From JAVBMO01 sp031552355 (GTDB taxonomy: Bacteria; Bacteroidota; Bacteroidia; Bacteroidales; P3), in NCBI GenBank assembly GCA_031552355.1, contig JAVBMO010000137.1, positions 1 to 21,958 of the forward strand: 21,958 bases of DNA, given 5' to 3'. Below, piece by piece: positions 7,389 to 13,266 of the stretch; the first letter of the stretch is position 1; every line of letters begins with the position of its first letter. The notes below the pieces were generated by a model that was given only the letters and a program-made list of their open reading frames with translations, had not been told where the DNA came from and searched no databases. The position numbers and the translations under genes were made by a program.

Positions 7389-8458
7389 TACGCAATTTGA
7401 TTTTTTACTTGCTCACAATATTTATCAACAGCTTCGTTTACAGGGCATAGCGTTACAAAATCCTTGAATTCATTGGCCATCTCTTTTAGCTTGTCGTTAT
7501 AATCATCTAAAAATCCGCTACGTTTTCCTATAAAAATCTTTCCCTCAAAGGTGCTCTTGTAATCGTTGATAATCTCGCGTAAACCCTCAATATTCAAGGT
7601 TACCGTTTCATCTTTATCGCCAACATTTTTCACAACTGTTGAAAACGGATGATTGCCTGTATTGGTGGTGGCCAGGATAATGAATTTAGGCGTTACATCA
7701 CCCATGTTGTTAGTTTGCATGGCTCCACCCGAAATATATTTTAATGCCTCTAATGTATCGGTAATACGTTTTCCTCGAATATCCTTTGCTAATTGCATTA
7801 ATTTTAGGGGGTTGCCTTTATCGTCTTTCATATAGGCATCTTCAATTTCAACACATCCTTTTTCCAATGCCTCTTTTTTCAGCTTGTCGGAAAGATTTAC
7901 GTAACCTGTTCTATTGTAGTTTGAGAATGTACCTACCATATTCAAATCAAGGCTGAACATGCCTTTCATAATGGCGCTGTATTCTTGCTTGGCATAAGGA
8001 ACGGCATCGCCTTCCTGGCGCGACATGCTTGACCAGTTTTCGACCGGTGAGGTGGGTGTTGCCGAAACAATCGCTGAGTTTTTCAATGGCGAAACACGTG
8101 TAACGGTAATATTTACATTTTTCTTTTTCCCTTTTTCATCGATTATTTCTTCGGTAGCGGCACGCATGTAGCCGAATACATCGTCATCGGCAAATTCGAG
8201 AGGATTGGCATTGGTAAATGCAATTTTACTTTCGCGAATAACGGGCGACAGGTTCCAGCCTAAGTTTTTTTGCAATGCTTCGCGCCACCAATAACGCCAA
8301 GCTTGTCCGGAAACATACACATAGCGTTTTCCGTTTTTGAAAATTTGTTTGGTCGCTACAGCATTATCAAAGTTGCTTGTAGTGCTTTTCCCGGCATTAT
8401 TAAGGGCGACTACATCTACATCCAATAATACAAACCCCTGTGTTTTAAGATTTTTCAT
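7388..8458 (-). CDS. cas7: Cas7, Cascade backbone subunit (Cst2/DevR family)
   Basis: 356 residues, typical of Cst2/DevR-type Cas7. Diagnostic features are the N-terminal RAMP strand (GFVLLDVDVVALNNAG), the YVSGQAWRYWWREAL helix, the KQEYSAIMKGMFSLDL segment and the central loop ISGGAMQTNNMGDVTPKFII. Several copies bind along the crRNA spacer and, with Cas5 and Cas8, make the target-searching complex. The gene lies 24 bp downstream of cas8 and shares one base with cas5. It is also the subunit that would extend along the CreR-like RNA encoded at 10001-10085. Confidence 0.95.
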   Translation of the reverse strand: MKNLKTQGFVLLDVDVVALNNAGKSTTSNFDNAVATKQIFKNGKRYVYVSGQAWRYWWREALQKNLGWNLSPVIRESKIAFTNANPLEFADDDVFGYMRAATEEIIDEKGKKKNVNITVTRVSPLKNSAIVSATPTSPVENWSSMSRQEGDAVPYAKQEYSAIMKGMFSLDLNMVGTFSNYNRTGYVNLSDKLKKEALEKGCVEIEDAYMKDDKGNPLKLMQLAKDIRGKRITDTLEALKYISGGAMQTNNMGDVTPKFIILATTNTGNHPFSTVVKNVGDKDETVTLNIEGLREIINDYKSTFEGKIFIGKRSGFLDDYNDKLKEMANEFKDFVTLCPVNEAVDKYCEQVKNQIA

Positions 8459-8482
8459 ATTTTTCTTAATTTTAAAAAGTTA

Positions 8483-9895
8483 TTATTCATTTTCGTTTGT
8501 TTCATCATTATCAATATCGTCCTCAGATGAAAATGTATTCAATTTTCTACCTGCTTTATGTAGTTTTTGATATATTGATATCAAAAGAACATCACGCACT
8601 TCCGACCAAGAGCCAATATCCGGGAAAAGATAATTGACATAATCTTCTACTTTAATAATTGCGTCAGGATTATCTTTATTCTTGTCATAATAGGCTGTTG
8701 TCACATCTTTAAGAAAAAACCTACGTAATAAATAGGCATTTTTCACACCATTCAATTTTTTAATGGCTTTTTCAACACCTCTATCATCATTCTGAAGGAT
8801 GAAATCAGATATTTCTTCGATCTTGTTAATAGTTTCCTGTTTCATTTTTCTGATACATTTTTGATAAATTTCTACTATTTTGAAATCAAGCGATTCCTTT
8901 TCGCTCCATTGACGAATATTTTTTGTAATGGATTGATCTGTCAATAATTTATTGTATATTGTATTATTCCAATTTTTATATTCCTTATCTTCTATTACTG
9001 TTATTTCGTCCTTTTTATTCCACTCTATTTTTCCGGTTGACCTGTTAAGTTTAGCCCCTTTAAATTCCGAATTGGAATAATAAAAAGACACAAAACGATT
9101 CCATTGGGCTTTAAATTGTCCTTGTTGGGTAAATCTGTAAAATTCAAACACTATCGAGGGGATTGTATAGATTTTTACCTCGGGGCTTGCCCCAAAATTG
9201 GTAAAATGGTAAAGTGTCAGAGAGGGGTTACTTTGTTCCGTTACTTCTTCGCCTGCCGATATTGCTTCATCGATAAAGCGAAACATGGCTGTTCCTGGTG
9301 CACGACAGTCGGATTTTAATATTCCGTCAGATATTCCACCGGCAATATTCGAAAGATTTTTCTTGACATTTTTCCGCGCAAAAAAATCGGTTAATTGAGG
9401 GTCGCTGCTATGAATAAGAGCAATACGTCCTTGCAGTAGCTGGCAAGCAATGGGAACAAAGTGAAAACGGATAATGGCTTCTTTTGAAAGCATAATGCCT
9501 TTTTCAAAGGTATGGTGGAAGTTGACAAAACCTCCGGATCCGGAAAGGATGGAATTATCGCGTCCGGCAATAAATAATTTTGTCTCCTTGCCTGTGATAC
9601 GGCAAAATCCGATGATAGGCTCAGCGGTTCCATCTATCAATGATTGAAAATACTTCAATGTTTCTTCCGTTTTTTTCTTTGCATCAAACGCCGGTTGGGT
9701 AATCTTTGAATTCAAGAAAAACGGATTAATTTTGGCCTGCCATTTGATAACATAAATTTTTGTTACCTCTTCGATTATGCCCAAAATGTTTTTATCAGGA
9801 AAGCGCTCTGCAAATTCCTTGATTGCAGAGCCGCCAACATCGGCAAAAGGGTCGCCGGTAGGAAAAAAGAATTGTGAAATATCTATATCTTTCAT
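8483..9895 (-). CDS. cas8b: Cas8, large subunit of type I-B Cascade (Cst1-like)
   Basis: 470 residues. The start, with FFPTGDPFADVGGSAIKEF, matches the T-G-x-P-F-x-D-x-G opening of Cst1-type large subunits. A later GSGGFVNFHHTF segment is also family-like. The CXXC pairs that give the CXXC-CXXC family its name are largely lost: the first site reads CRITG (C98) and no second pair is visible. Cas8 recognises the PAM and anchors the crRNA tag. It is the first gene of the effector operon, driven from a promoter at 9915-9945 that overlaps the target of the crRNA-like RNA. It is very AT-rich (about 18% GC at 8941-9000) and has an acidic C-terminal tail. Assignment rests on position plus the N-terminal motif. 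Confidence 0.88.
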   Translation of the reverse strand: MKDIDISQFFFPTGDPFADVGGSAIKEFAERFPDKNILGIIEEVTKIYVIKWQAKINPFFLNSKITQPAFDAKKKTEETLKYFQSLIDGTAEPIIGFCRITGKETKLFIAGRDNSILSGSGGFVNFHHTFEKGIMLSKEAIIRFHFVPIACQLLQGRIALIHSSDPQLTDFFARKNVKKNLSNIAGGISDGILKSDCRAPGTAMFRFIDEAISAGEEVTEQSNPSLTLYHFTNFGASPEVKIYTIPSIVFEFYRFTQQGQFKAQWNRFVSFYYSNSEFKGAKLNRSTGKIEWNKKDEITVIEDKEYKNWNNTIYNKLLTDQSITKNIRQWSEKESLDFKIVEIYQKCIRKMKQETINKIEEISDFILQNDDRGVEKAIKKLNGVKNAYLLRRFFLKDVTTAYYDKNKDNPDAIIKVEDYVNYLFPDIGSWSEVRDVLLISIYQKLHKAGRKLNTFSSEDDIDNDETNENE

Positions 9896-9914
9896 ATTAA
9901 TGTATTTACATGTT

Positions 9915-9945
9915 GCAAATATACAAATTTTATTTTATACCCAAG
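9915..9945 (-). promoter_or_regulatory. cas8 operon promoter
   Basis: On the minus strand a TATATTTGC -7 box (9915-9923) matches the Bacteroidetes TAnnTTTG consensus, with CTTG 18 bp upstream (9942-9945) as a -33 element. The same CTTG/TATATTTGC pair with 19-bp spacing precedes cas6. Transcription would start roughly 15-20 nt before the cas8 ATG. The leader contains an ATGTAA start-stop pair at 9907-9912, but it is too close to the predicted start site to be judged functional. Confidence 0.75.
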
Positions 9946-9960
9946 TTATGTGAATAATTA
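9941..9960 (+). promoter_or_regulatory. Predicted target (PAM plus protospacer) of the CreR-like RNA in the cas8 promoter
   Basis: CCA at 9941-9943 is followed by AGTTATGTGAATAATTA (9944-9960). This matches the spacer-like part of the RNA (10025-10041) at 16 of 17 positions. The single mismatch is spacer position 6, the base flipped out in type I R-loops and not read. CCA is a common type I-B PAM. The site covers the -33 element of the cas8 promoter (9942-9945), so effector binding would block RNA polymerase. The match ends after 17 bases, as expected for an RNA that guides binding without cleavage. Confidence 0.8.
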
Positions 9961-9986
9961 TAAAATATTCTTCGAATAAAAACAGC

Positions 9987-9995
9987 TATATTTGC
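9987..9995 (+). promoter_or_regulatory. -7 box for the CreR-like RNA
   Basis: TATATTTGC on the plus strand is identical to the -7 boxes of the cas8 and cas6 promoters. It would start transcription near 10001, exactly where repeat similarity begins. No convincing -33 element is visible in 9961-9970, so the promoter may be weaker than those of the cas genes. Confidence 0.65.
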
Positions 9996-10000
9996 AAAAT

Positions 10001-10024
10001 AATTGAACCATGAGGAATTGAAAA
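10001..10024 (+). repeat. Degenerate CRISPR repeat psiR1
   Basis: Aligned without gaps to positions 6-29 of the array repeat (minus-strand reading), it differs only at positions 9 (C to T), 16 (C to T), 17 (A to G) and 29 (T to A). Repeat positions 1-4 are not preserved. The Cas6-side 3' half GGAATTGAAA is intact, so processing by Cas6 is plausible. Confidence 0.85.
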
Positions 10025-10040
10025 AGTTAAGTGAATAATT

Positions 10041-10064
10041 AATTGAACCACAGTGGATTTCAAG
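10041..10064 (+). repeat. Degenerate CRISPR repeat psiR2
   Basis: AATTGAACCACA equals the repeat except at position 9, which carries the same C-to-T change as psiR1. The rest (GTGGATTTCAAG) has decayed, especially in the tag region. It starts 40 bp after psiR1, leaving only about 16 bp of spacer compared with 34-39 bp in the array. Because the tag is lost, the RNA's 3' end is more likely set by the adjacent terminator than by a second Cas6 cut. Confidence 0.7.
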
Positions 10065-10085
10065 GGCTCACACGAGCCCTTTTTC
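10062..10085 (+). terminator. Rho-independent terminator of the CreR-like RNA
   Basis: AAGGGCTC (10062-10069), loop ACAC, GAGCCCTT (10074-10081), then TTT. This is an 8-bp stem, partly GC-rich, followed by a U-run on the plus strand only; on the minus strand no U-run follows. It therefore ends plus-strand transcription, not cas6, although the hairpin overlaps the cas6 stop codon (10068-10070). Confidence 0.8.
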
Positions 10086-10877
10086 TATTTCCAAACACCC
10101 CATCCCCAGCGAGTTGTAAACCCCACTGCCACTGTTCAGCATTAATTCAATCACTTTTGCCTTTGCTTTTACTTCCAGCTGAAACCCCACAAACCCACGA
10201 ATTTTTGTTTCCTGCGGTGTGCCGGCTTTTATGGCCAGCAACCGCGATTTGGCTTTTCCGGCATGCAATACATTTATTTCAATAGCCTTGAAGTCGGTTT
10301 CCGCAGCCTCATCGCCATACACTACCCGATATTTTTCTTTCCAGTGGTGCAGCAGGGCCGGAACAAAACGTTCGTCGCCGGGCAACAGGAAGTCGTAGTT
10401 GCCTTTTTCGTTAGTAATGCCCACCACCAGGGGCGAAATCGGCTTTAGTACCACCTCTTTTATTTCATCGGGCGTTACGGAAGTTTCCCACAAGAGTAGG
10501 GCTTCGACCTGTTTTACGGTAAAAGTCGCTTTGCTTTTCTGGTCGGCAATATCAATGTGTTGATCGGTAAACAGGCCTTTTACAAAGCTGGTGGCCGCTT
10601 CGGGAATATGAAAACAGACTATAAAAGAAGCTTCGTTGGTTTTCATTACCAGGCGGTCGCCTTTAATGTCGAAAGGGGTACTTATATCCGAGAATGTAAA
10701 CAGCTTAAACGTTTTCAGGGAATTTTCTTTCTGATAGCCTTGCTCGTGCAGGAAGCTGGCGTATTCCGCATCGGCCCAGCTGATAATTTTGTAAATGGCC
10801 GCCGATAAAGGGTATTGATAATTGAGGGGAAGCAACCCACCTTTAGATTTTGTTTCTATTGTAATTTTTAAACGCAT
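10068..10877 (-). CDS. cas6: Cas6, CRISPR RNA-processing endoribonuclease
   Basis: 269 residues. The double RAMP fold ends in the glycine-rich loop SGSGVYNSLGMGCLEI that defines Cas6. The N-terminal AIYKIISWADAEYASFLHEQGY region holds a tyrosine (Y29) and histidine (H44) at the positions expected for the catalytic residues. The enzyme cuts each repeat 8 nt from its 3' end, leaving the ATTGAAAT tag, and would also cut psiR1 of the CreR-like RNA. It is encoded upstream of the effector operon but separated by 172 bp and has its own promoter (10959-10990). Composition is more GC-rich than cas8. Confidence 0.95.
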   Translation of the reverse strand: MRLKITIETKSKGGLLPLNYQYPLSAAIYKIISWADAEYASFLHEQGYQKENSLKTFKLFTFSDISTPFDIKGDRLVMKTNEASFIVCFHIPEAATSFVKGLFTDQHIDIADQKSKATFTVKQVEALLLWETSVTPDEIKEVVLKPISPLVVGITNEKGNYDFLLPGDERFVPALLHHWKEKYRVVYGDEAAETDFKAIEINVLHAGKAKSRLLAIKAGTPQETKIRGFVGFQLEVKAKAKVIELMLNSGSGVYNSLGMGCLEIEKGLV

Positions 10878-10958
10878 AACAGGGGAGAATGTCGAGTAAA
10901 ATTAAGATTTCTTATTTTTGCAAAAAATTACATTTATCATGTTTCTTTTAAATATATT

Positions 10959-10990
10959 GCAAATATAATAAATAAATATTTCATTACAAG
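10959..10990 (-). promoter_or_regulatory. cas6 promoter
   Basis: Minus-strand TATATTTGC (10959-10967) with CTTG 19 bp upstream (10987-10990), the same element pair as the cas8 promoter. The predicted 5' untranslated region is about 75 nt. No PAM plus psiS match is present here, so cas6 would escape the feedback predicted for cas8. The region is shared with the divergent DUF1294 gene, for which a weaker TATTTTTG box lies at 10913-10920. Confidence 0.65.
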
Positions 10991-10996
10991 AAAACT

Positions 10997-11269
10997 ATGT
11001 TAATTTATTTTGTTCTTATCAACTGTTTGGGAGTATCGATTTTTGCATGGGATAAATATGCAGCAATCCATAAAAAAGGTAGGGTTTCAGAAAAGTTTTT
11101 GCATTTCTTGGAACTTGTGGGAGGTGTTTTTCTGATATTACCCACACTGTATGTTATCAGGCATAAAAACCGAAAATTCAGCTATTATATTGTCAGTTAT
11201 TTGATTTTGATAGTTTGGTTGGTTTTGCTCTATTTGTTAAAAACCCACACAGAAATTCCAAATTGCTAA
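10997..11269 (+). CDS. DUF1294 family small membrane protein
   Basis: 90 residues. The N-terminal hydrophobic helix (MLIYFVLINCLGVSIFAWDKYAA), the DKYAAIHKKGRVSE motif with conserved Asp-Lys and basic/Glu residues, a central hydrophobic stretch beginning LVGGVFLILPTL, the RHKNRK motif and a C-terminal membrane helix all fit DUF1294. The function of the family is unknown; it is an inner-membrane protein with two or three helices. It is divergent from cas6 and marks the right border of the CRISPR locus. No operon partner is evident: panD starts 107 bp later behind its own promoter. Confidence 0.85.
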   Translation: MLIYFVLINCLGVSIFAWDKYAAIHKKGRVSEKFLHFLELVGGVFLILPTLYVIRHKNRKFSYYIVSYLILIVWLVLLYLLKTHTEIPNC

Positions 11270-11346
11270 ATAATTGATATTTGTGATTTTACGGCGAAAT
11301 TTCCTTAAAAAAAGGCCTTTTATAAGTATAAAATAACTATTTTTTG

Positions 11347-11355
11347 TAGCTTTGC
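11347..11355 (+). promoter_or_regulatory. panD promoter (-7 box)
   Basis: TAGCTTTGC matches TAnnTTTG perfectly and lies 21 bp before the panD ATG, a typical short-leader arrangement. No clear TTTG is visible at -33. A GA-rich AGAAGAAG directly precedes the ATG. Just upstream (about 11306-11320) is an AAAAGGCCTTTT palindrome that could help terminate the DUF1294 transcript. Confidence 0.65.
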
Positions 11356-11376
11356 ACTTTATAAAAACAGAAGAAG

Positions 11377-11718
11377 ATGCATATCGAGGTTTTTAAATCA
11401 AAGATACACAGAGCTATTGTAACGCGCGCAGAGCTTAATTACATTGGCAGTATTGGTATTGATGAAGATTTGATAGAGGCAGCAAACTTAATTGAAAATG
11501 AGCGCGTTCATATTTACAATGTGTCAAATGGGAAGCGCTTTAATACCTATGTGATCAAGGAACCACGCGGTTCGAGAACTATCAGCATAAATGGTGCTGC
11601 CGCCCGATTGGTTCAGGAAGGCGATATTGTTATTATTGTTTCCTATGCTTCCATGGATTTTGAAGAAGCTAAAAAATTCACTCCAACAGTCATATTTCCG
11701 GTTGAAAATAAAATATAA
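11377..11718 (+). CDS. panD: Aspartate 1-decarboxylase precursor
   Basis: 113 residues, standard length. PanD cleaves itself between G24 and S25 (YIGSIGID) to create the pyruvoyl cofactor, then decarboxylates L-aspartate to beta-alanine for pantothenate and CoA synthesis. Visible active-site residues are K9, H11, R54 (KRFNTY), Y58 and N72 (SINGAAARL). It is a soluble cytoplasmic tetramer. It is the first gene of a probable operon with the membrane protein starting 6 bp later and rfaE2. Confidence 0.97.
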   Translation: MHIEVFKSKIHRAIVTRAELNYIGSIGIDEDLIEAANLIENERVHIYNVSNGKRFNTYVIKEPRGSRTISINGAAARLVQEGDIVIIVSYASMDFEEAKKFTPTVIFPVENKI

Positions 11719-11724
11719 CAGATT

Positions 11725-12747
11725 TTGAAAAAGAACTTTTTTTCAACACTCAAAGTGTTGTTTTTCGTAGGTTTAGGCGTTTTTTTCATCGTTTGGTTTT
11801 TGCAAAAAATGACTTCCGAAGAAAGAACTCAACTTTGGGATTCTTTTAAATCTGCTAATTATCTTTGGTTTGTAGTCGCCTTGGTTATCAATTTGTTAAG
11901 TCATTGGTTGCGGGCGCTTCGTTGGAATCTATTGTTAGAAGCCATTGAATATAAACCACGTATTGGCACAACATTTTCCGGCGTTGTGGTCGGGTATTTG
12001 GCCAATTTGGCCATTCCACGTTTAGGCGAAGTCGTTCGTTGCGGGATCTTGAATCGCTATGAAGGAATTCCCCTTCAAAAATCGTTGGGAACCGTTGTTT
12101 CCGAAAGGGTTATCGACATGATAACCATGGTGCTTATCATTGTTCTTGCCTTGGTAGTAGAATTTCAGGTACTGAAAAATTATATTTTTGAACATCTTCC
12201 CACAAATTTTGATACAAAAAAACTGCAAATACTTCTAATCCTGTTTGTTTTGGCTATTTTACTAATGGTCGGACTATTTTTCCTTTTTAGAAAGAAATTG
12301 TTGAAAAACAAATTATTTATCCGCATCAAACAGATTGTTTTAGGCTTTTGGGAAGGAATAAAAAGTGTGATAAAGCTCAAGAATCCATGGCTTTTTGTTG
12401 GCTATAGCTTAGGCATTTGGATTTGTTATTTCTTCAGTTTTTATGTCATATTTTTCTGTTTTGCAGAAACCTCACATTTATCGTTGGAAGCTGGGCTTAT
12501 GGGGCTTGTGATGGGTTCCATTGGTGTGATTCTTACGCCGGGTGGAATAGGGGTGTACCCGGTTCTGATTGCCGAAGCCCTTGCTATTTACGGTGTTCCT
12601 GAAATTACAGGCTATGCCGCAGGGTGGTTGGCTTGGATTTCACAACAAATTGATGTCGCAATTGTCGCTTTGATATGTTTGGTATGGCTTTCCGTTTCTT
12701 CCCGTAAAAAAGAAAAACGTGCAATAATTGATACGCAAAAATCATAG
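11725..12747 (+). CDS. UPF0104 / lysylphosphatidylglycerol synthase-like transmembrane protein
   Basis: 340 residues with about eight hydrophobic segments. Family motifs are NLLSHWLRALRWNLLL (55-70), AIPRLGEVVRCGIL (96-109), TVVSERVIDM (123-132) and the late TPGGIGVYPV loop. Members are polytopic inner-membrane proteins related to the flippase half of MprF and to AglD-like proteins; the substrate is unknown here. The start is TTG at 11725, since the only earlier codon before the panD stop that could serve is ATT and the next ATG (M29) falls inside the first helix region. The gene is in the same frame as panD, separated only by the TAA and two codons. Co-transcription with panD is likely. Confidence 0.85.
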   Translation: MKKNFFSTLKVLFFVGLGVFFIVWFLQKMTSEERTQLWDSFKSANYLWFVVALVINLLSHWLRALRWNLLLEAIEYKPRIGTTFSGVVVGYLANLAIPRLGEVVRCGILNRYEGIPLQKSLGTVVSERVIDMITMVLIIVLALVVEFQVLKNYIFEHLPTNFDTKKLQILLILFVLAILLMVGLFFLFRKKLLKNKLFIRIKQIVLGFWEGIKSVIKLKNPWLFVGYSLGIWICYFFSFYVIFFCFAETSHLSLEAGLMGLVMGSIGVILTPGGIGVYPVLIAEALAIYGVPEITGYAAGWLAWISQQIDVAIVALICLVWLSVSSRKKEKRAIIDTQKS

Positions 12748-12774
12748 CTTTTCTATCTTTAATTTAGAATCTTT

Positions 12775-13266
12775 ATGCATTCATTAGAAATACTGGAAAA
12801 CAAAATATTAAACCTTGAAAGCCTTGAGGAAAAGCTTAATGAATGGCAGGCAAAAGGGCTTCGTGTGGCTTTTACAAATGGTTGTTTCGATATTTTGCAT
12901 CGTGGGCATGTTGATTATTTATCGAGAGCGAAAGATACGGCCGATATTTTGGTAATAGGTTTGAATACAGATGATTCCGTGCGTCGTTTAAAAGGTGTGC
13001 ATCGCCCGATAAACGATGAATTGAGCCGAGCGATGTTGCTTGCATCTTTGTTTTTTATCGATGCAGTGGTTTTTTTTGGCGAAGACACGCCTTACGAACT
13101 TATCAAAAAAGTACAGCCCGATGTACTGATCAAAGGCAGCGATTACAAAGCCGAAGACATTGTAGGTTATGATATTGTGAAAGCCAAAGGTGGACAAGTG
13201 TTGACGATTGATTATCTTCCCGGTTTTTCTACTTCGGGAATTGAGAGAAAAATCAAAGAGAGTTAG
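12775..13266 (+). CDS. rfaE2: D-glycero-beta-D-manno-heptose 1-phosphate adenylyltransferase
   Basis: 163 residues, a stand-alone version of the HldE C-terminal domain. The nucleotidyltransferase motif FTNGCFDILHRGHVDYL (33-49, HxGH), RPIND after GVHRP, IKGSDY and the C-terminal PGFSTSGIERKI match RfaE2. It transfers AMP from ATP to heptose 1-phosphate in the ADP-heptose branch of lipopolysaccharide core synthesis. It starts 27 bp after the upstream membrane protein, so may belong to the same transcript. Its last 14 bp overlap the end of the convergent WYL regulator gene. The matching kinase domain is not in this window. Confidence 0.94.
   Translation: MHSLEILENKILNLESLEEKLNEWQAKGLRVAFTNGCFDILHRGHVDYLSRAKDTADILVIGLNTDDSVRRLKGVHRPINDELSRAMLLASLFFIDAVVFFGEDTPYELIKKVQPDVLIKGSDYKAEDIVGYDIVKAKGGQVLTIDYLPGFSTSGIERKIKES

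Larger units (their letters stand above)
10001..10085 (+). ncRNA. crRNA-like regulatory RNA (CreR/CreA type), psiR1-psiS-psiR2-terminator
   Basis: The sequence has the layout of a degenerate mini-CRISPR: repeat-like 10001-10024 (20 of 24 positions equal to repeat positions 6-29, with an ATTGAAAA tag), a spacer-like stretch from 10025, a second repeat-like element 10041-10064 (17 of 24, well conserved only in its first half), and a rho-independent terminator at 10062-10085. A -7 box lies just upstream. Read in this direction the tag and spacer are in the order of a normal crRNA. The spacer part matches the cas8 promoter next to a CCA PAM. In other type I systems, RNAs of this kind located between cas6 and cas8 guide Cascade to repress cas transcription (CreR) or to silence a toxin RNA (CreA of CreTA). 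Here the target is the cas8 promoter itself, favouring CreR. Expression is not shown. Confidence 0.8.

Noticed and set aside
8094..8101. ACACGTGT inside cas7 as a regulatory site
   Set aside because: It encodes part of TRVS in the cas7 frame and lies far from any start; it is expected by chance.
9896..9923. A CreT-like toxin RNA under the promoter targeted by psiS, including the ATGTAA start-stop pair at 9907-9912
   Set aside because: There is room for only about 15-20 nt between the predicted start site and the cas8 ATG, and no mini-frame with rare codons or stable hairpin is visible. A CreR-type role without a toxin fits better, though a toxin cannot be fully excluded.
9943..10041. The AAGTTA-w-GTGAATAATTA pair as a plain direct-repeat operator for a protein repressor
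   Set aside because: Possible, but it leaves unexplained the flanking CRISPR-like repeats, the CCA at the PAM position, the mismatch falling at position 6 and the small-RNA promoter and terminator.
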